NCBI RefSeq assembly: GCF_001542405.1
Contig: NZ_LNCD01000021.1
Span: forward strand, 18,142-82,141
Length of the DNA: 64,000 bases
Direction: 5' to 3'
From: Rhizobium altiplani
GTDB taxonomy: Bacteria > Pseudomonadota > Alphaproteobacteria > Rhizobiales > Rhizobiaceae
The notes under the pieces are model-generated. The model was given only the letters and a program-made list of their open reading frames with translations. It ran no database searches and had not been told where the DNA came from. Positions within the stretch are counted from its first letter, which is position 1. Each line of letters begins with the position of its first letter. This document shows positions 53,404 through 63,490 of this stretch, piece after piece. Both the position numbers and the translations under genes were made by a program.

Positions 53404-54287
53404 GTCGGGATCCGAGTCAAAGGTTCTGAAGCGACCGCCGCTTCAGTGGGCGCGCCTTTGACTTCGCTTGGAATTTTTACTTAGGGACTGGAACCGTGGT
53501 CTAGCGGGAGAGGAAAGCTCCGCGGCTCCGGCAAAATGTGCCTCGATTTATGTCAGAGGCGCGCCTTTCGCGAGTTTCCTCGACGATGGACGCACCGGGC
53601 TCCTTCATGCGCGCAGGCTGGATATGAGACGGGAGCCGATGCTAAGAACAGGGTGTCAGCAAACACGTGGTGCGACGGCATTCCGATGACATTACGCATT
53701 GTTGCCTCCATAAAGGCCGTTGCCAGTACGCAGCAGAATGCGCCCGATCGTTCCGCGGACCTATTCTGCCTTACGCATTGCAATGCGATACGAAGGTGTG
53801 GGTCGACCACGCCGGCCGGATCGGGTTTCAGTCGAGGAGTTCCGTCTGGCGTGCCACGGTGAGCTTTCGCAAGACCATAGCGAGTGACCGGTGTCGCATC
53901 GCGCAGACGTTCTGTTATCCGCCCTTCAGCATTGGGGATTGAGGCCTAGCCGTCCGGTCTTTCCCTACCGAGCGCTACAAAATCAGCAATGTCGTGCCCT
54001 CACCTCTGAATGTTGCCACAACAAGATTGTTCTGCTTCGTGTCCGAAGCGGATGGGCCGTCCGGAGCAAACGGGCAGTGATCCAGCGCTGTTGGCGGCGG
54101 GGCATGACGTGGGGCGCAAGGCATTGCCACGGCAAGGGCCTTCTCAGAGACCGACTTCACTGAAGACCGGGAGACCATATATGCGCCGACACTTGCGATA
54201 CATGGCGACGACGGCCACACGTGCCGCTCGCGTCTCCGCCTCGCATTCGGCAAAGCTGCTGGAGAACGGCACGCTGAAGATGGAAAC

Positions 54288-54395
54288 GCTGGAGAGGCGG
54301 CCCGATGACAGGTCGGTGCCTGTCAGCCAGTAGAGCGCGATGTTGTTGAGAATATCATCGCGGGTCAGTCCCCAAGAGGCACTCTCAATGACGCG
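54288..54395 (-). pseudogene. Epoxide hydrolase-type alpha/beta hydrolase fragment
   Basis: About 36 residues including GLTRDDILNNIALYWLTGTDLSSGRL match the conserved cap-domain region of bacterial epoxide hydrolase-like proteins. The catalytic parts on either side are not found. It is an isolated remnant. Confidence 0.55.
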
Positions 54396-54812
54396 GTTGA
54401 TCAGCTTCTGGTTGGGAAACCGATGCAATATGTGGCTCATGCGTAGACGCCAGTTTCTCGAGGCATCGGGAACCGACTCAGTCACTGGCTGGCTGTCCCG
54501 ACCTTCCGCCCGTGTCAGGGGCCCGCCCGAACAGGCAGCTACCCTACCCTGAGGTCTAGGTTATCCAATCAAATCTCTAAGCTCCCTTCGCCCTTTGTTG
54601 GATTGTGCTACCGTCCCAGACTCCGTTACGATTACGCGGTAAGCGGGAGGCTACCGTATCAATGTGGCCATCCATGCCATTGGCCGCTCGGCGCGTCATT
54701 TGTTCCGGCGGATGCAATTGCAGCTTAGTTGACGTCTGACCAACACGCGGTTGATAATAGCGGTGTGAACTCCGTCAATTCGTCTCCCGCAGATGACCCG
54801 GAGGAAAGGATC

Positions 54813-55520
54813 ATGGGTGCGGCAAATTCGGAAACCGCTAATGGCCCCGTTGCAATTCTAGTCGATGATAATGCTGAGGTCCGCGACTCGCTGGAGGAGT
54901 TGCTAAGTTCAGTTGGTATCGACTCGATATCGTTTTCCTCAGCCCAGGAAGTGCTCAACACGAAGCTTCCGGGCCGCCCTGGTTGCATCGTTCTCGATGT
55001 GCGAATGCCGGGTATGAGCGGCATGGATCTCCAGCAAATCCTCGCAGCCAAGGGCATACTGACGCCGATCGTATTCTTGACGGGTCATGGTGACATTCCC
55101 ATGAGCGTCGAAGCCATGAAGGCGGGCGCACATGATTTCCTGACCAAGCCGGTGCGTGACCAAACGTTCCTTGACGCCGTATCGGCAGCCATCGAGGCCG
55201 ACGCAGCTCGAAGAGCGGCTTCGGCCGTAGCCCAAAAGAACTTGGCCTTGTATGAGACGCTTACGCCCCGCGAGCGGGAGGTTCTGAGGTTCGTCGTGTC
55301 TGGTGCGATGAACAAGCAGATCGCGTTCGATCTTGGTATCAGCGAAATCACGGTAAAGCTCCATCGGAGCAACATGATGAAGAAGATGAACGCACGGTCC
55401 GTCTCTCATCTATTCAACGTCTGTCAGTCGCTTCCAGCCGATATCCAGTGCCAGTTGAAGATGGCATCCGCCGCGGGGAAGGCAGTCGCAGAATCGGCGG
55501 CAAGAGCACATTTTGCTTAA
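54813..55520 (+). CDS. FixJ-family response regulator
   Basis: Two-domain response regulator of 235 residues from the ATG at 54813, which has a strong GGAGGAAAGG site; a TTG at 54729 in frame is unlikely. The receiver has Asp18/Asp19 (LVDDN), phospho-acceptor Asp62 (IVLDVRMPGMSG), Thr90 (FLTGHGD) and Lys112 (TKP). A LuxR-type helix-turn-helix follows (LTPREREVLRFVVSGAMNKQIAFDLGISEITVKLHRSNMMKKM). It lies 60 bases before a PAS histidine kinase, so the two form a FixJ/FixL-like pair. Confidence 0.93.
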   Translation: MGAANSETANGPVAILVDDNAEVRDSLEELLSSVGIDSISFSSAQEVLNTKLPGRPGCIVLDVRMPGMSGMDLQQILAAKGILTPIVFLTGHGDIPMSVEAMKAGAHDFLTKPVRDQTFLDAVSAAIEADAARRAASAVAQKNLALYETLTPREREVLRFVVSGAMNKQIAFDLGISEITVKLHRSNMMKKMNARSVSHLFNVCQSLPADIQCQLKMASAAGKAVAESAARAHFA

Positions 55521-55580
55521 CTGCGTAAACGGAGCCACGACAACAGGTCCACCGCAGAGGCGGTATCCAGAGGGTCCACG

Positions 55581-57443
55581 ATGGAACTAACCTCATCGCA
55601 GCAGCGCCGCGCCGTGGCTGCGGCAGTCAGCGTTGCGAGCGCCTTGCTTGCGCTGTTGACCCATGAGCCATCTGGCCTGTTAGTCGCTGTCGCAACTCTG
55701 GGTATCTGCATCGGCTGGAAGACGGGATTGGCGGCCGTAGTAACCACCAGCTTAATATCAGCGCTTATCCTGCTGTCGCCGGAATACGGAACGGAAAACG
55801 GTCTCGTTCGGTTCGCCGCGTTCGTTTGCGGAGCGTTGGGCCTATGGCTGGTGGTAAAGATCTTCAGGACCGTTGGCTTTTATGACCGGGGCCCCCAGGG
55901 CGTCGGGCCTAGCAACTCCGACACGCCGGGGCTCGGCTGGTCCGCCTATCCAGACGGGCACCTCAGGTTTCTCAATCCCGCAGCCCTCAAATACGTCGGA
56001 GTCACGGCCGAAGAAATACGCGAGATCATGTATGCCGACGACTTTTACTGGTTGAAATTTCTTCATCCCGACGATGTCGAGGCAAGCATGGCGCGATGGC
56101 AGCACAGCCTGGAGACCGGCGAGCCGATGATCGAAGAAAAGCGCTTGCGCCGGTTCGACGGCACCTATCGATGGTTCCGCGATACCGCTGTTGCCTCGCA
56201 CGATGAGCGGGGGCGAATTATCGGCTGGTATGGCCATACCGAGGACATCGACGACCAGCGCAAGGCAGAGGCCGCGCTGCGCCAGAGTGAGAGAGAACTC
56301 AGGTTGCTGGTCGATACGGTTCCCACTATGATCTGGCTGATGACGCCGGCGGGATTACCGTACTATTTCAATAAACGGTTCGTCGACTGGGCGGGCATCG
56401 ACTCGGCCAAGGAGGAGCCGCGCGGTACGCGGCAATTTGCTTCGCATGTGGAGTTGTTCCATCCCGATGACCGGGCGGCCGTCAAGGCAGTGTTCCAGAA
56501 ATCCTTTGCACGTGGTGAACCACTCCAGCACAAAGGTCGGCTGTGCCGGAAGGACGGCGAATATCGCTGGATCGATTCACGCTTCGAACCGCTGCGCGAC
56601 GAAGACGGCACCATCCTTCGTTGGTACGGCGTAAACTTCGACATCGACGACGAGGTCCGCGCCCAGGAATCCCTGCGTCTAGCGGATCAACGGCTCGCGC
56701 GCGCCCTGCGCGCCGCCAGCTTGGCCGAGCTGTCGGTGTCTATTGCGCACGAACTTAACCAGCCACTACAAGCAGTCGTGGCCAACGCAGGGGCGCTCCA
56801 GCGATGGCTGAACGCCGATCCTCCAAACTACAATCACGCAAACCGGGTCGCCCAAAAAATCTTCAAAAACGCCGACGCGGCGGCGCAGGTGATCAGCCGT
56901 ATTCGGGCGCTGTTCGGCAAGACCGAAGGAGAACTGCGCGCGGTCAATCTGAACGCGGTGATCCGCGACGTGTGTGATCTACTGTGTGACAGATTCGCAT
57001 CGAGCAGCGTCAAGCTGGACCTTCACCTCGATCCCCGACTTCCTTCAACGACTGCCGATCACGTTCAGATGGAGCAGGTCGTCCTGAACCTCGTCCGCAA
57101 CGGCATCGAAGCGATGGAGGACGTCAGCATCAACGTACGACGGCTGTGGATCGCCTCGCGGCGTCAGAATGAGGGAACAGTCGAGGTCGAAGTGCGAGAT
57201 CGCGGCCGCGGGCTTAGCGATCCGGAACGGATTTTCGAGGCGTTCTACACAACCAAGCCGGATGGAATGGGAATGGGACTGGCAATCTGTCGCTCGATTG
57301 TCGAGGCCCACTCTGGACGGCTTTGGGCGGAAAATGTCGAGACAGGGGGGGCATCCATAACCTTCAGCCTCCCTATCCGCGCTGCCGACTCGACCAAGTC
57401 CGCCGCGACAGTAAGCGCCTCAGTGGGCGCTTTCAGAGGTTGA
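55581..57443 (+). CDS. PAS-PAS sensor histidine kinase (FixL-like)
   Basis: Membrane-bound histidine kinase of 620 residues. Residues 10-100 hold about 3 hydrophobic helices. Two PAS/PAC modules follow (about 115-235 with FLNPAALKYVGVTAEEI and YRWFRDTAVASHDERGRIIGWYGHTEDI; about 240-365 with YFNKRFVDWAGI and YRWIDSRFEPLRDEDGTILRWYGVNFDI). A HisKA domain contains His390 (SIAHELNQPLQAVVANAGAL). The ATPase domain has NLVRNGIEAM (N box), VEVRDRGRGLS (G1) and GMGMGLAICRSIVEAHSG (G2). The PAS modules do not show the heme-binding FixL signature I would look for, so the signal is unknown. Its stop overlaps the end of the convergent ABC permease gene by 11 bases. Confidence 0.93.
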   Translation: MELTSSQQRRAVAAAVSVASALLALLTHEPSGLLVAVATLGICIGWKTGLAAVVTTSLISALILLSPEYGTENGLVRFAAFVCGALGLWLVVKIFRTVGFYDRGPQGVGPSNSDTPGLGWSAYPDGHLRFLNPAALKYVGVTAEEIREIMYADDFYWLKFLHPDDVEASMARWQHSLETGEPMIEEKRLRRFDGTYRWFRDTAVASHDERGRIIGWYGHTEDIDDQRKAEAALRQSERELRLLVDTVPTMIWLMTPAGLPYYFNKRFVDWAGIDSAKEEPRGTRQFASHVELFHPDDRAAVKAVFQKSFARGEPLQHKGRLCRKDGEYRWIDSRFEPLRDEDGTILRWYGVNFDIDDEVRAQESLRLADQRLARALRAASLAELSVSIAHELNQPLQAVVANAGALQRWLNADPPNYNHANRVAQKIFKNADAAAQVISRIRALFGKTEGELRAVNLNAVIRDVCDLLCDRFASSSVKLDLHLDPRLPSTTADHVQMEQVVLNLVRNGIEAMEDVSINVRRLWIASRRQNEGTVEVEVRDRGRGLSDPERIFEAFYTTKPDGMGMGLAICRSIVEAHSGRLWAENVETGGASITFSLPIRAADSTKSAATVSASVGAFRG

Positions 57444-58422
57444 TTCGGGGATCGGCCATCGACTGCGCGATCTCGAGCAGCGTGTTGACCAGGATGTACA
57501 AGATTCCGAAGATAATGGCGACGCCCAGCACCGCCGGAAGATCGGCGCTGGCAAAAGCCTGGACCGCGTAAAGACCCAGACCAGGCCACCCGAAAACGCG
57601 CTCGACAACAAGCAAATTACCGAAGAGAAGGCGCACCTGCAGGCTGAGCATGGACAGTGGGGCCGTGGCGGCATTGCGCAAACCGTGGCGCATCAGCACC
57701 TTTGCCTCACTCAGGCCCTTGCCGCGCGCGGTCCGAATATATGCCTGACTCATAACGTCGTGAAGTGCACCGTTTAGGCTTCGCCCAACCGCGACGCCGA
57801 TCGGCAACGCCAGTGCAAGCGCCGGCAAGATCATGTGCAGCAACGCGTCGACGCTGACTTCGGGCCGGCCGACGAGTAGTCCATCGATGACGTTGAGTCC
57901 CGTAGGGCCTGCGAAGTCTCGGTAGGCAAGCCGACCTGCCCCGGGAAGCCAATGGAGTCGGAACCAGAAAAAGTAGGGCAGAAGTAAGGCCGAGAGAAAG
58001 ATCGGCATGGAGCCTACCCCCACCATTGCGAGCCTTATGCCGCCTGATCCAGGAATCAGGAACTGAAGCGCCGCCATGACGCCGGCAAGCACCACTCCCA
58101 GAGCGATCGATGCCAGTCCGAGTTCAAGCGTGGCGGGAAGATATTGCTTTATATCGTCAGCCACCGGCCGCCGCGTCCTTACCGACGTCCCCAGGTCCGC
58201 ATGTACGAGGCGGAAGAGAAAACGCCCGTACTGAACGACAACCGGGTCGTCCAGTCCGAGCTGCTCGCGCTTCGCTTCGACGATTTCCGTAGGAGCGTTC
58301 GGCCCTGCAATGGCCCGCGCTGGATCGGCGGGGATAATGCTTTGAAGGCAGAAAACGATGAAGCTCATTACCAGGACAACCGCGACCGCGCCCACGATGC
58401 TTTTGGTGAGGTATGCCAGCAT
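57433..58422 (-). CDS. Peptide-type ABC transporter permease (DppB-like)
   Basis: Inner-membrane permease of a dipeptide/oligopeptide/nickel-type ABC importer, 329 residues with six hydrophobic segments. The family N-terminus (YLTKSIVGAVAVVLVMSFIVFCLQSIIPADPARAIAG) and the coupling helix region (YIRTARGKGLSEAKVLMRHGLRNAATAPLSMLSLQ) are clear. It is the third gene of a five-function operon read leftward: binding protein, fused ATPase, DppC, DppB. Its start abuts the DppC stop. Confidence 0.93.
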   Translation of the reverse strand: MLAYLTKSIVGAVAVVLVMSFIVFCLQSIIPADPARAIAGPNAPTEIVEAKREQLGLDDPVVVQYGRFLFRLVHADLGTSVRTRRPVADDIKQYLPATLELGLASIALGVVLAGVMAALQFLIPGSGGIRLAMVGVGSMPIFLSALLLPYFFWFRLHWLPGAGRLAYRDFAGPTGLNVIDGLLVGRPEVSVDALLHMILPALALALPIGVAVGRSLNGALHDVMSQAYIRTARGKGLSEAKVLMRHGLRNAATAPLSMLSLQVRLLFGNLLVVERVFGWPGLGLYAVQAFASADLPAVLGVAIIFGILYILVNTLLEIAQSMADPRINL

Positions 58423-59286
58423 CTACGCCCCCCTCAGCGCGGCGCGAATGCCGTCGCCCGCAAGGTTTGCGAGGAGGCAAAGGAGAAAAATGATTGCGGC
58501 TGGCAAAATCGGGAGCCACCAGTGGACGGTGAGACTCTCGAGGGTGCGCGATGTCATCGCTCCGAGTTCAGGCGCGGGTGCAGGCAGTCCAAGGCCAAGG
58601 AACGACATCAGCGACATCGTCATGATGACGTTGGCGACGTCGAGTGACACCCCGATGAGCAAGGCCGGGACCACTCCCGGCAACAAGTAACGCAACAGCA
58701 GGCGCGAACCGTGGACGCCGGCGATACGCGCCGCCTCGACGTGAGGACGCACAATAAGACGACGAATTTCGTCGCGCGCGATGCGCGCGTACCAGGGCCA
58801 CCAGAAGATGGCTAACGCGATCATCGTGTTAACGAGCCCGGGACCAAGCGAAGCCACGACAGCGAGCGCAATGATGGTTCCTGGAAGGACTATGAACAAG
58901 TCGATGATCCGGTCTAGGACCAGATCGACCTTGTCGCCCATCAGGCCCGAAATCAGTCCGACCAGTGAGCCTAGCGCGAGACTGAACCCGATAACAGCCA
59001 GCGCTGGCAGCCACGTATAGTAAACCCCGAGGATGGTGCGCGAGAAAAGGTCGCGGCCGATCTCGTCAGTGCCGAACCAATGTCCGGCCGAAGGCGGGAG
59101 ATAGGCCTCGGCGACGCGCAGTTGCGGGTCAAACGGCGTGATCCATGGCGCGAGCACGGCAACGACGGTAACGACAGGTATGCCGACAATGCCGACGCTT
59201 CCAAGCCAACCGGCACGTCGGAAGAAATCGGGCCAGTTGAATCGGGGCCGAGCAGGCATTGTGTTCGGTCTTGGCCTGTCGGTCAT
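58423..59286 (-). CDS. Peptide-type ABC transporter permease (DppC-like)
   Basis: Second permease of the same ABC importer, 287 residues. The DppC-type region GTDEIGRDLFSRTILGVYYTWLPALAVIGFSLALGSLVG and the coupling helix (RPHVEAARIAGVHGSRLLLRYLLPGVVPALLIG) are present. The ATG at 59286 overlaps the stop of the fused ATPase gene (ATGA), so translation is coupled. Confidence 0.93.
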   Translation of the reverse strand: MTDRPRPNTMPARPRFNWPDFFRRAGWLGSVGIVGIPVVTVVAVLAPWITPFDPQLRVAEAYLPPSAGHWFGTDEIGRDLFSRTILGVYYTWLPALAVIGFSLALGSLVGLISGLMGDKVDLVLDRIIDLFIVLPGTIIALAVVASLGPGLVNTMIALAIFWWPWYARIARDEIRRLIVRPHVEAARIAGVHGSRLLLRYLLPGVVPALLIGVSLDVANVIMTMSLMSFLGLGLPAPAPELGAMTSRTLESLTVHWWLPILPAAIIFLLCLLANLAGDGIRAALRGA

Positions 59287-61085
59287 CGCCCCCCTCCCGC
59301 TGCCGGACCTGGCATCGCTGCAACGAGAGACCGGGTGTAGGCCGACTGTGGTGCGGCGATAATGGCATCTGGATCGGCGATCTCAACCAACTCGCCGTCC
59401 TTCAGCACTGCGATGCGGTCGGCGATGATCCTGGCTGCCGCCAGATCGTGGGTCACGAACAGCATGGCCATGTCGAGCCGCCGCCGAAGGTCGCTAAGAA
59501 GATTCAAGGTGGTGGCCGCCAGCGACACGTCCATGGCGCTGATGGGTTCATCGCAGAGCAGAAGCTTGGGGGGGACGATCACCGCGCGCGCCAAAACGGC
59601 GCGCTGACACTGCCCAACCGACATCTCGGCCGGCAGAGCGTCCATCAGAACTGGATCGAGGCCGACCAGCTTTATTGCCTCTCCTACGCGGCGACGGCCG
59701 TAGTCACTGTCCAGCGAAACCGCCCGCAAGCGCTCGCCGAGCTGCTCGCCGATCGTGAGCCATGGCGTCAACGCCGCCACCGGATCTTGAAACACGACTT
59801 GCGGTGGAAGCTTGTCGAAGCGAGAAACAGTGCCGCTCTCGGGTACCAAGAGCCCGGCGGCAATCCTCAGAAGGGTAGACTTGCCGGCCCCGCTCTCGCC
59901 AACCAGGGCCACGCACTCGCCAAGCTTGATCGAGAGGTTGATCGACTTTAGAACTTGCTGCGGTTGACGTCGTCCCCAAATCGATCTGGGACCTGTCGGA
60001 TATGTTTTTCCGACGTTGGACAGCTTCAAGGCGGCGGTTTCCCCGATCGCCTGGGCCGGCCATGGTTTCGCTTCAGCGCGCTTCGATGAGAGAAACGGGG
60101 TTTGTTCGTAGTGAAGGCAGGCGACTGCGCCACTATGGGCGGACACAGGCTCCAACGGTGGACGGGTTGCCGTGCAATCTGGCTGGGCGATCGGGCAACG
60201 CGTTGCGTAGGCGCAGGCATTCTCAACATTCATGGAGGGCGTGCGCTCGGACGGGAGCGTGAACAACGGACGCCGTCGATCAGAGTCCAAATCGAACCGA
60301 GCGGCGAGCAAGCCGGCAGAATAGGGGTGCGCGGCATTGCGGGCCAGTTCCTGCATGCGGCCCATTTCAACGATGCGTCCGGCATAGAGAACCAGGACGC
60401 GATCGGCCAGTGAGGCTGCCACACCGAGATCGTGAGTGATGAACAGAATTGCCGCTTGCTGATCGCGTGCGAGATTGCGCAACAGGTCGAGGATCTGCGC
60501 CTGCACGGTGACGTCGAGCGCGGTGGTCGGCTCATCGGCTATGAGGAGTTTCGGTCTTGCCATCATCGCCATGGCAATAAGCACTCGCTGACGCTGCCCC
60601 CCCGATAGCCGATGCGGCAGCGCATCGGCGATACGGTCAGGGTCAGGCAGGCCGGTTCGGCTAAGCCAGTCTTCGATCGATCCCGCAGAGCCCCCATCGG
60701 ATTCTCGCATCTGGTGGCGGATCGTCATCGTGGGGTTGAGCGCGCCCATTGGATCTTGCGGGATGGCGCGCACGAGCCGGCGGCGGGCCGACCGCCAGGT
60801 ACGTCTTCCCGCGCCGACAAGCTCAATACCCGCAAGCCGGATCGAGCCTGTAACCCGTGGCAAGTGTTCGCGCGGCAGCAGCCCCTGAAGCGTCAGCCCG
60901 ATGCTCGTCTTGCCGGAACCGCTTTCCCCGAGCAACGCTATGATCTCGCCCGGAAACATGTCGAAACTGATGCCATCGATGATGCGGGAAGGGCGGCCTT
61001 CGCGGCTGAGAATGATTGAGAGGTCCTTAACGGTGAGGACGGACTCGGTCACGGGTTTGGACATTCGGTGCGAAAGGTTGACCAT
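59283..61085 (-). CDS. Fused peptide ABC transporter ATPase (DppD-DppF type)
   Basis: Tandem ATPase of about 600 residues that joins the two nucleotide-binding subunits normally encoded separately. The first domain has Walker A GESGSGKTS, signature LSGGQRQRVLIAMAMM and Walker B KLLIADEPTTALDV, and ends with the oligopeptide C-terminal Cys motif (CAYATRCPIAQPDCTATRPPL). The second has GESGAGKSTLLRIA, MSVGQCQRAVLARAV (a Val where Gly is usual) and KLLLCDEPISAMDV. The likely start is the ATG at 61085 or 61064; neither has a strong ribosome site. It lies 50 bases after the binding-protein gene. Confidence 0.92.
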   Translation of the reverse strand: MVNLSHRMSKPVTESVLTVKDLSIILSREGRPSRIIDGISFDMFPGEIIALLGESGSGKTSIGLTLQGLLPREHLPRVTGSIRLAGIELVGAGRRTWRSARRRLVRAIPQDPMGALNPTMTIRHQMRESDGGSAGSIEDWLSRTGLPDPDRIADALPHRLSGGQRQRVLIAMAMMARPKLLIADEPTTALDVTVQAQILDLLRNLARDQQAAILFITHDLGVAASLADRVLVLYAGRIVEMGRMQELARNAAHPYSAGLLAARFDLDSDRRRPLFTLPSERTPSMNVENACAYATRCPIAQPDCTATRPPLEPVSAHSGAVACLHYEQTPFLSSKRAEAKPWPAQAIGETAALKLSNVGKTYPTGPRSIWGRRQPQQVLKSINLSIKLGECVALVGESGAGKSTLLRIAAGLLVPESGTVSRFDKLPPQVVFQDPVAALTPWLTIGEQLGERLRAVSLDSDYGRRRVGEAIKLVGLDPVLMDALPAEMSVGQCQRAVLARAVIVPPKLLLCDEPISAMDVSLAATTLNLLSDLRRRLDMAMLFVTHDLAAARIIADRIAVLKDGELVEIADPDAIIAAPQSAYTRSLVAAMPGPAAGGGR

Positions 61086-61134
61086 TTGTGATACGAGCCT
61101 GGCCTGCTTCTGAAATGAACCGGTTGGCCGGAGT

Positions 61135-62691
61135 TCAGGGTCCCCAGCGAACGGTGGCGAAATCGATGTTGCCGGGTGGGTACACGGGACGCAAGCCAAG
61201 GTCCTTCAGGCCCTTGGCGTGAACAACCACATCGTTGACGTCGACGAGCGGGATGACGATGCCGGCATCGAAATACAGCTGCCCCGCTCTCTCGTAGAGA
61301 GCGTCGCGTTTTTTTACGTCGGTCAACTGCCCGGCCTGGTCTACGATGGCATCGGCTTCCGACAGCACCCGGCCAAAATAGTTGAGAGGCGCGCTTTTCG
61401 TGAAGAACACCTTGGCCTGGTTCTCCGGATGAGCAGCGTCCGGGCCCGCGATCGTGAGCAGCAAATCGGGAGGGTTTGGGTCGTTCTTCAAGTTGTAAGC
61501 CGCGCCGGAGGGCAGCACGTAGGCCTTTGCCTTTACGCCGATCAACGCCAGTTGCGCAATCATCAGGTCGGCGATGCGGCCGTAGCTCGGGGCCGCGCTA
61601 TGGAGGCCAATGACCAAATTTACCGGGCCATGCTTGGCGATCGCGGCTTTCGCTACCTCGAAGTCGGTCGGGAACCGGATCACATTTACTGGGTCGAGCA
61701 TCACGTTCGGATAAACCGACCTCGACGGGCTTGCGAACTCTCCAAAGGCGTCCTTGACCCATAGCGCCGGGTTGATCGCTGTCAAAACGGCCTTGCGGAC
61801 CTCCGGGTCGTCGAGCGGCGAGTTCGGCTTAACGAAGAGGTAATACGGTATCATACTCGGGGCCGCAGTGATCTCGAGCCCCCCCGGCAGGCTAGTGAGT
61901 TGCGCGAACGGATAGTTGATCGGCACGGCATCGATCGCACCCGCCTGCAATTGAAGTATCTGTTGGCTGATATCGGGCACGACCGAAATCTGGATCTGCC
62001 GGAAGAACGGTTTGTTGCCCCAATAGTCGTCGTTGCGTTCGAGTACATAACGCTGGCCGCGCTTGAATTCAGCCAGCTTGAATGGACCCGTGCCGACCGC
62101 ATGTTCATTGAGCCAGGTCGTCGCGAAGTCGCCGTTGTCATGCTCGGCGAGAGCTACCTGACTGATGATCTTGGGCCCCCACGGACTGGAAAGGGCATCG
62201 AGAAACGAAGGTTGAGGATGGCCCAGCGTGAGCACAACCGTCGAATCGTCGGGCGTCCTCATATCCTTCACGTTGGCCAGGAAGTAGCTCAGAATCAGCC
62301 CGTGATCGCGGCGGCGTTCGAACGACTTTACGACCGCCGCTGCATTGAACGGCGTGCCGTCATGGAACTTGACACCGTCGGCCAGGTGAAAGGTGTAAGT
62401 CAGCCCGTCGTCCGAGATCTCCCAGCTCTTGGCGAGCAGCCCAACTATCTTGGTCGAACCCGGTTCGTATTCGACGAGACCCTCGTAGACGTTGTCGATT
62501 GCGCTCATCGCGCCAGTCTCAAACCCGTTGTCCGGATCGAACGTGCCAATATCGGCTACATAAGGTATGCGGAGGACATCTTGCGCGTCGGCGATCGCCG
62601 ACGACCCTTGGAAAAGGACCGCAAGCACCAGTGTGCTTAGGCAGAAGCCGCGCCTGGTGAATTGGTTGGTCAGACAAGGGTACGTCTGCAC
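61135..62691 (-). CDS. Peptide-type ABC transporter substrate-binding protein (SBP_bac_5)
   Basis: Periplasmic binding protein of the dipeptide/oligopeptide/nickel class (SBP_bac_5), 518 residues. A twin-arginine-like signal (FTRRGFCLSTLVLAVLFQGSSAIADA) precedes the mature protein. Typical parts are TFDPDNGFETGAMSAIDNVYEGLVEYEPGSTKIVGLLAKSWEISDDGLTYTFHLADGVKFHDG and GTGPFKLAEFKRGQRYVLERNDDYWG. The start is a GTG at 62691 after AGGGGAAG. It heads the ABC operon, whose promoter should be in the 178 bases upstream. The ligand is not predictable (peptides, opines, glutathione, nickel chelates). Confidence 0.92.
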   Translation of the reverse strand: MQTYPCLTNQFTRRGFCLSTLVLAVLFQGSSAIADAQDVLRIPYVADIGTFDPDNGFETGAMSAIDNVYEGLVEYEPGSTKIVGLLAKSWEISDDGLTYTFHLADGVKFHDGTPFNAAAVVKSFERRRDHGLILSYFLANVKDMRTPDDSTVVLTLGHPQPSFLDALSSPWGPKIISQVALAEHDNGDFATTWLNEHAVGTGPFKLAEFKRGQRYVLERNDDYWGNKPFFRQIQISVVPDISQQILQLQAGAIDAVPINYPFAQLTSLPGGLEITAAPSMIPYYLFVKPNSPLDDPEVRKAVLTAINPALWVKDAFGEFASPSRSVYPNVMLDPVNVIRFPTDFEVAKAAIAKHGPVNLVIGLHSAAPSYGRIADLMIAQLALIGVKAKAYVLPSGAAYNLKNDPNPPDLLLTIAGPDAAHPENQAKVFFTKSAPLNYFGRVLSEADAIVDQAGQLTDVKKRDALYERAGQLYFDAGIVIPLVDVNDVVVHAKGLKDLGLRPVYPPGNIDFATVRWGP

Positions 62692-62869
62692 TTAGCTTCC
62701 CCTTTGCTCAATCGCTCAGAAGGCCTGCAGGATGGCTTACCGCCGAGTTCAAATTGTACCTGCGGGACGGATCGTGGTCCATTGAGCCGTAGGTACGGGG
62801 TACCTATACCTGGGGCATAGATTTGCCGATGGGCGAGCCGAGAGGTGGCTGACAAGGTTAACTTTAGTC

Positions 62870-63360
62870 TTAGCGGAGGATTAAGTGCCGGCAGCTTCTT
62901 GCCACGGGGTGGTCCTGACAGCGAATGACGGGCTTCCCGCTCGTCTTGGCGCTGGTGTAGAACTCCGCCGCGTACTTGCCCTGCTCGCGCGGGCCATAGG
63001 AGGAGCCCTTGCGGCCACCGAACGGCACGTGGAATTCGACGCCCGCCGTCGGCAGGTTGACCATCACCATGCCGACTTCGGCATTGCGCTTGAAGTGCGT
63101 CGCGTGCTTGAGGCTCGTCGTGGCGATACCGGATGACAGACCGAACGGCGTGTCGTTGGCCGTGGGCAGCGCCTCCTCGTAATCCTTGACGCGGATGACC
63201 GAGAGCACGGGACCGAAGATCTCTTCGCGGCTGATGCGCATCTGGTTGGTGGCTTCCGTGAACAGTGTCGGCTGCAGGTAGAAACCTGGGGTCTCACGCT
63301 CGACTAGCTCGCCGCCGAAGGCGAGTTTTGCGCCTTCCTTCCTGCCGATCTCGAGGCAAG
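62870..63360 (-). pseudogene. Aldehyde dehydrogenase, C-terminal fragment
   Basis: About 150 residues of an NAD(P)-aldehyde dehydrogenase of the CoA-independent type (KEGAKLAFGGELVERETPGFYLQPTLFTEATNQMRISREEIFGPVLSVIRVKDYEEAL...VEFHVPFGGRKGSSYGPREQGKYAAEFY). It keeps the cofactor-site Glu-Ile-Phe-Gly-Pro motif but lacks the first two thirds, including the catalytic Cys. Homology ends at about 63360, 130 bases before an IS630 element, which suggests insertion-linked deletion. Confidence 0.82.
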
Positions 63361-63490
63361 TGCCCACCACGCGCCAATCAAGAACGCCACGACTTTCCAA
63401 ATGTAAGCGATGGTCGCAAGACAAAGCAGCACAAAGGCTCGGTAGATATTAAGCTTGGACATTCGACACTCAAGGTTGTGAGCAGAGAAA

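Larger units (their letters stand above)
52934..54812. other. Decayed non-coding region
   Basis: About 1.9 kb with no convincing complete gene. Short frames on both strands overlap and have no consistent composition. Recognisable content is limited to an epoxide-hydrolase fragment (54288-54395) and a weak signal-peptide-like start at 53403. It is probably a graveyard of deleted genes. Confidence 0.6.
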
